Shown one piece after another: positions 62,603 through 64,000 of a stretch of 64,000 nt of DNA. The notes under the pieces were generated by a model. That model saw only the letters and a program-made list of their open reading frames with translations, was not told where the DNA came from and searched no databases. Origin of the DNA: Antennarius striatus (Eukaryota > Chordata > Actinopteri > Lophiiformes > Antennariidae); contig NC_090784.1 in NCBI RefSeq assembly GCF_040054535.1, positions 1,815,001 through 1,879,000 of the forward strand, given 5' to 3'. Position 1 is the first letter of the stretch; each line of letters opens with the position of its first letter. A program made the translations under genes and the position numbers.

Positions 62603-63149
62603 ATGGCAGACAGCTTTTACAAGTTGGAAGATGAAGCCTTTCCCAGTTTCCTCAGCAGGTCTCTGGACAGCACCGGTGGCCGCGCCACGCTGGGGAACGT
62701 GACCCTGGGGTCGGGCCCGGGGCTCCCAGTGGCTGCCTCCACCGGGGCTAAAGTTAGACCTGAGTCTGACAACAGGTGGGAGTGTGCTGCCTCACACACA
62801 TGGGACTTGTTCTGGAAACCCTCTCATGCATCCGTCTCTGAGTCACCATGGAGATATTCCTGCCAAATGGAGCAATGTTGTGCGAAATATACCACAAAAG
62901 TCGTAGAAACAGTGCAGACAGTTAATAAATATTCAGATTCTAATTTAAATGGTGGAGCACTAACCATGATCCTGAGCTATTCAGTTTGTCACTTGTATGA
63001 AAACTAGACCGGTTGCTCTTGCTTTACAGAGGAGATGCTGTTGAGGCGTCGTACCTTGAAGCTACGGAGCAGCAGCAGCAGCAGCAGCCGGCCGGCTCCC
63101 AGTCGCTTGGAGAAAAACCCAACTTTGCATTGAGCTTTAAAGATGACTT
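62603..63149 (+). CDS. cep192: Cep192, centrosomal protein of 192 kDa, N-terminus (partial, 2 coding exons)
   Basis: Exons 62603-62775 and 63030-63149, both GT-AG and in phase; the gene continues beyond the window. The start AACATGGCAG is a good context. EAFPSFLSRSL, LGNVTLGSGPGLPVA and STGAK-RPESDNR match the vertebrate CEP192 N-terminus position by position; exon 2 continues EASYLEA and LSFKDD. Exon 2 carries six glutamines (CAG run 63,071-63,090). Cep192 recruits Aurora A and Plk1 and drives pericentriolar maturation and centriole duplication. Identity is supported by position next to seh1l, as in mammals. Only 97 codons are visible. Confidence 0.93.
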
Positions 63150-63929
63150 GTGAGTATTCACATACATTTGGATGCAGACGTAGTCGTTACCCCAGTGTTA
63201 TATTAGTGTACAATACATATATGTGTATGTTCAGTAGTATACAGTTCATTAGCTGTTAACAAATCTCACAACAACATGCCTTTTCTCACTTAACTCTAAA
63301 TGCTGCTCAACATGTTCAGCCTCCTCAATAAAATCCCTTTGAAGAGGACACATTCAGGAATCTTATGCTTTCAAACACCGTACCAACCGCCATGGACTCA
63401 TTTTAGTTGTGAAGTACCTTCTGCTGTAGCTTAAAAAAATTCACAATTGCACCCCAATGCACAAGAGGATATGGCATCTGTGGCACAAAACCACTTAAAT
63501 TAGATAGAGAGACTTTAGGGTGTTCTGTGGAGCCATGAAACGGCTATAAAGTTTAGTCTGTGGAACAACGGTGGATCTGAATCAGTGATGCTCTGGGGCT
63601 GCTTTGGTTAAGGAATGGGTGAAGGAACCAGAGCTGGTGTCTGGATATGCATCATATTAGCAGCTGAAGTGTCTATATAGAGAACCAGAGACACTAGTCA
63701 TTAAGGGATGAATCATTTAGACTGTAGTATCAGTAGAGATTTACTTCTGTGTTTTATTTATGGAAAACAGAACTAGAAATGTCGCATTAAAGCTTTTAAA
63801 GTGTCATTCTTTGATTTGGTTATTGCAAACAGTGCATAAGTACATTTTAGCCAGTAAGTCTATTACATGATGGAGGTCAAATAATTTCACCTCCAGGTGT
63901 TTGAGTAGTTACCAGTGCTAACCTTTGTT

Positions 63930-64000
63930 ACATCCTGCTTCAAAGCGGCGATGTATTTTAATTGTCAGTGTTCGTTCGTCCGTCCACGTCTTCACAACCG
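63930..64000 (-). mobile_element. DR0-palindrome repeat, copy E (end of window; cep192 intron)
   Basis: TACATCCTGCTTCAAAGCGG, CGATGTATTTTAATTGTCAG and GTTCGTTCGTCCGTCCACGT are the reverse complement of the 3' end of copy B (CCGCTTTGAAGCGGGATG, GGACGGACGGACGG). The half-site core would lie beyond the window edge. Confidence 0.75.

Overview
This is nuclear DNA of a teleost fish. It carries four spliced vertebrate genes whose order and orientation match human 18p11.21: cep76 (-), ptpn2 (-), seh1l (+) and the start of cep192 (+). They sit among fish-type repeats: RTE (Expander-like), L1/Tx1-like and RNase H-bearing LINEs, tRNA-derived SINEs, piggyBac, Tc1/mariner-type MITEs and long CA tracts. 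I cannot name the species.

Layout. 1-18,750: no host gene recognised; LINE fragments (2.2, 4.5-6.4, 10.1 and 16.1-17.6 kb), simple repeats and a few stretches that read like conserved non-coding DNA. 18,750-28,433 (-): cep76, 13 exons, 658 codons. 29,292-39,828 (-): ptpn2, 9 coding exons, 412 codons, with a SINE, an RTE LINE and a MITE in intron 6. 41,543-50,094 (+): seh1l, 9 exons, 416 codons, with a 24-unit, 22-bp minisatellite in intron 1. 50.8-61.5 kb: a repeat-dense block with a decayed LINE, a 323-bp Tc1/mariner-type element, and a 5.1-kb piggyBac element inside a second copy of that 323-bp family; the piggyBac itself holds two LINE fragments. 62,603 to the end (+): the first two coding exons of cep192.

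All exon boundaries were read by eye. They obey GT-AG, keep phase through every junction, and give proteins of the expected length. Two genes act at centrosomes (Cep76 restrains centriole re-duplication; Cep192 recruits centrosome maturation factors), one at nuclear pores, kinetochores and GATOR2 (Seh1), and one in JAK/STAT and receptor signalling (Ptpn2). This is conserved synteny, not an operon. psmg2, next to cep76 in mammals, was not found.

Points most worth a second look: a dispersed repeat family carrying a 12-bp-arm inverted pair of DR0 nuclear-receptor motifs; a minisatellite that multiplies a MYB-type core in seh1l intron 1; alternative 3' ends readable in seh1l and ptpn2; and the nested piggyBac insertion with all three catalytic aspartates kept.
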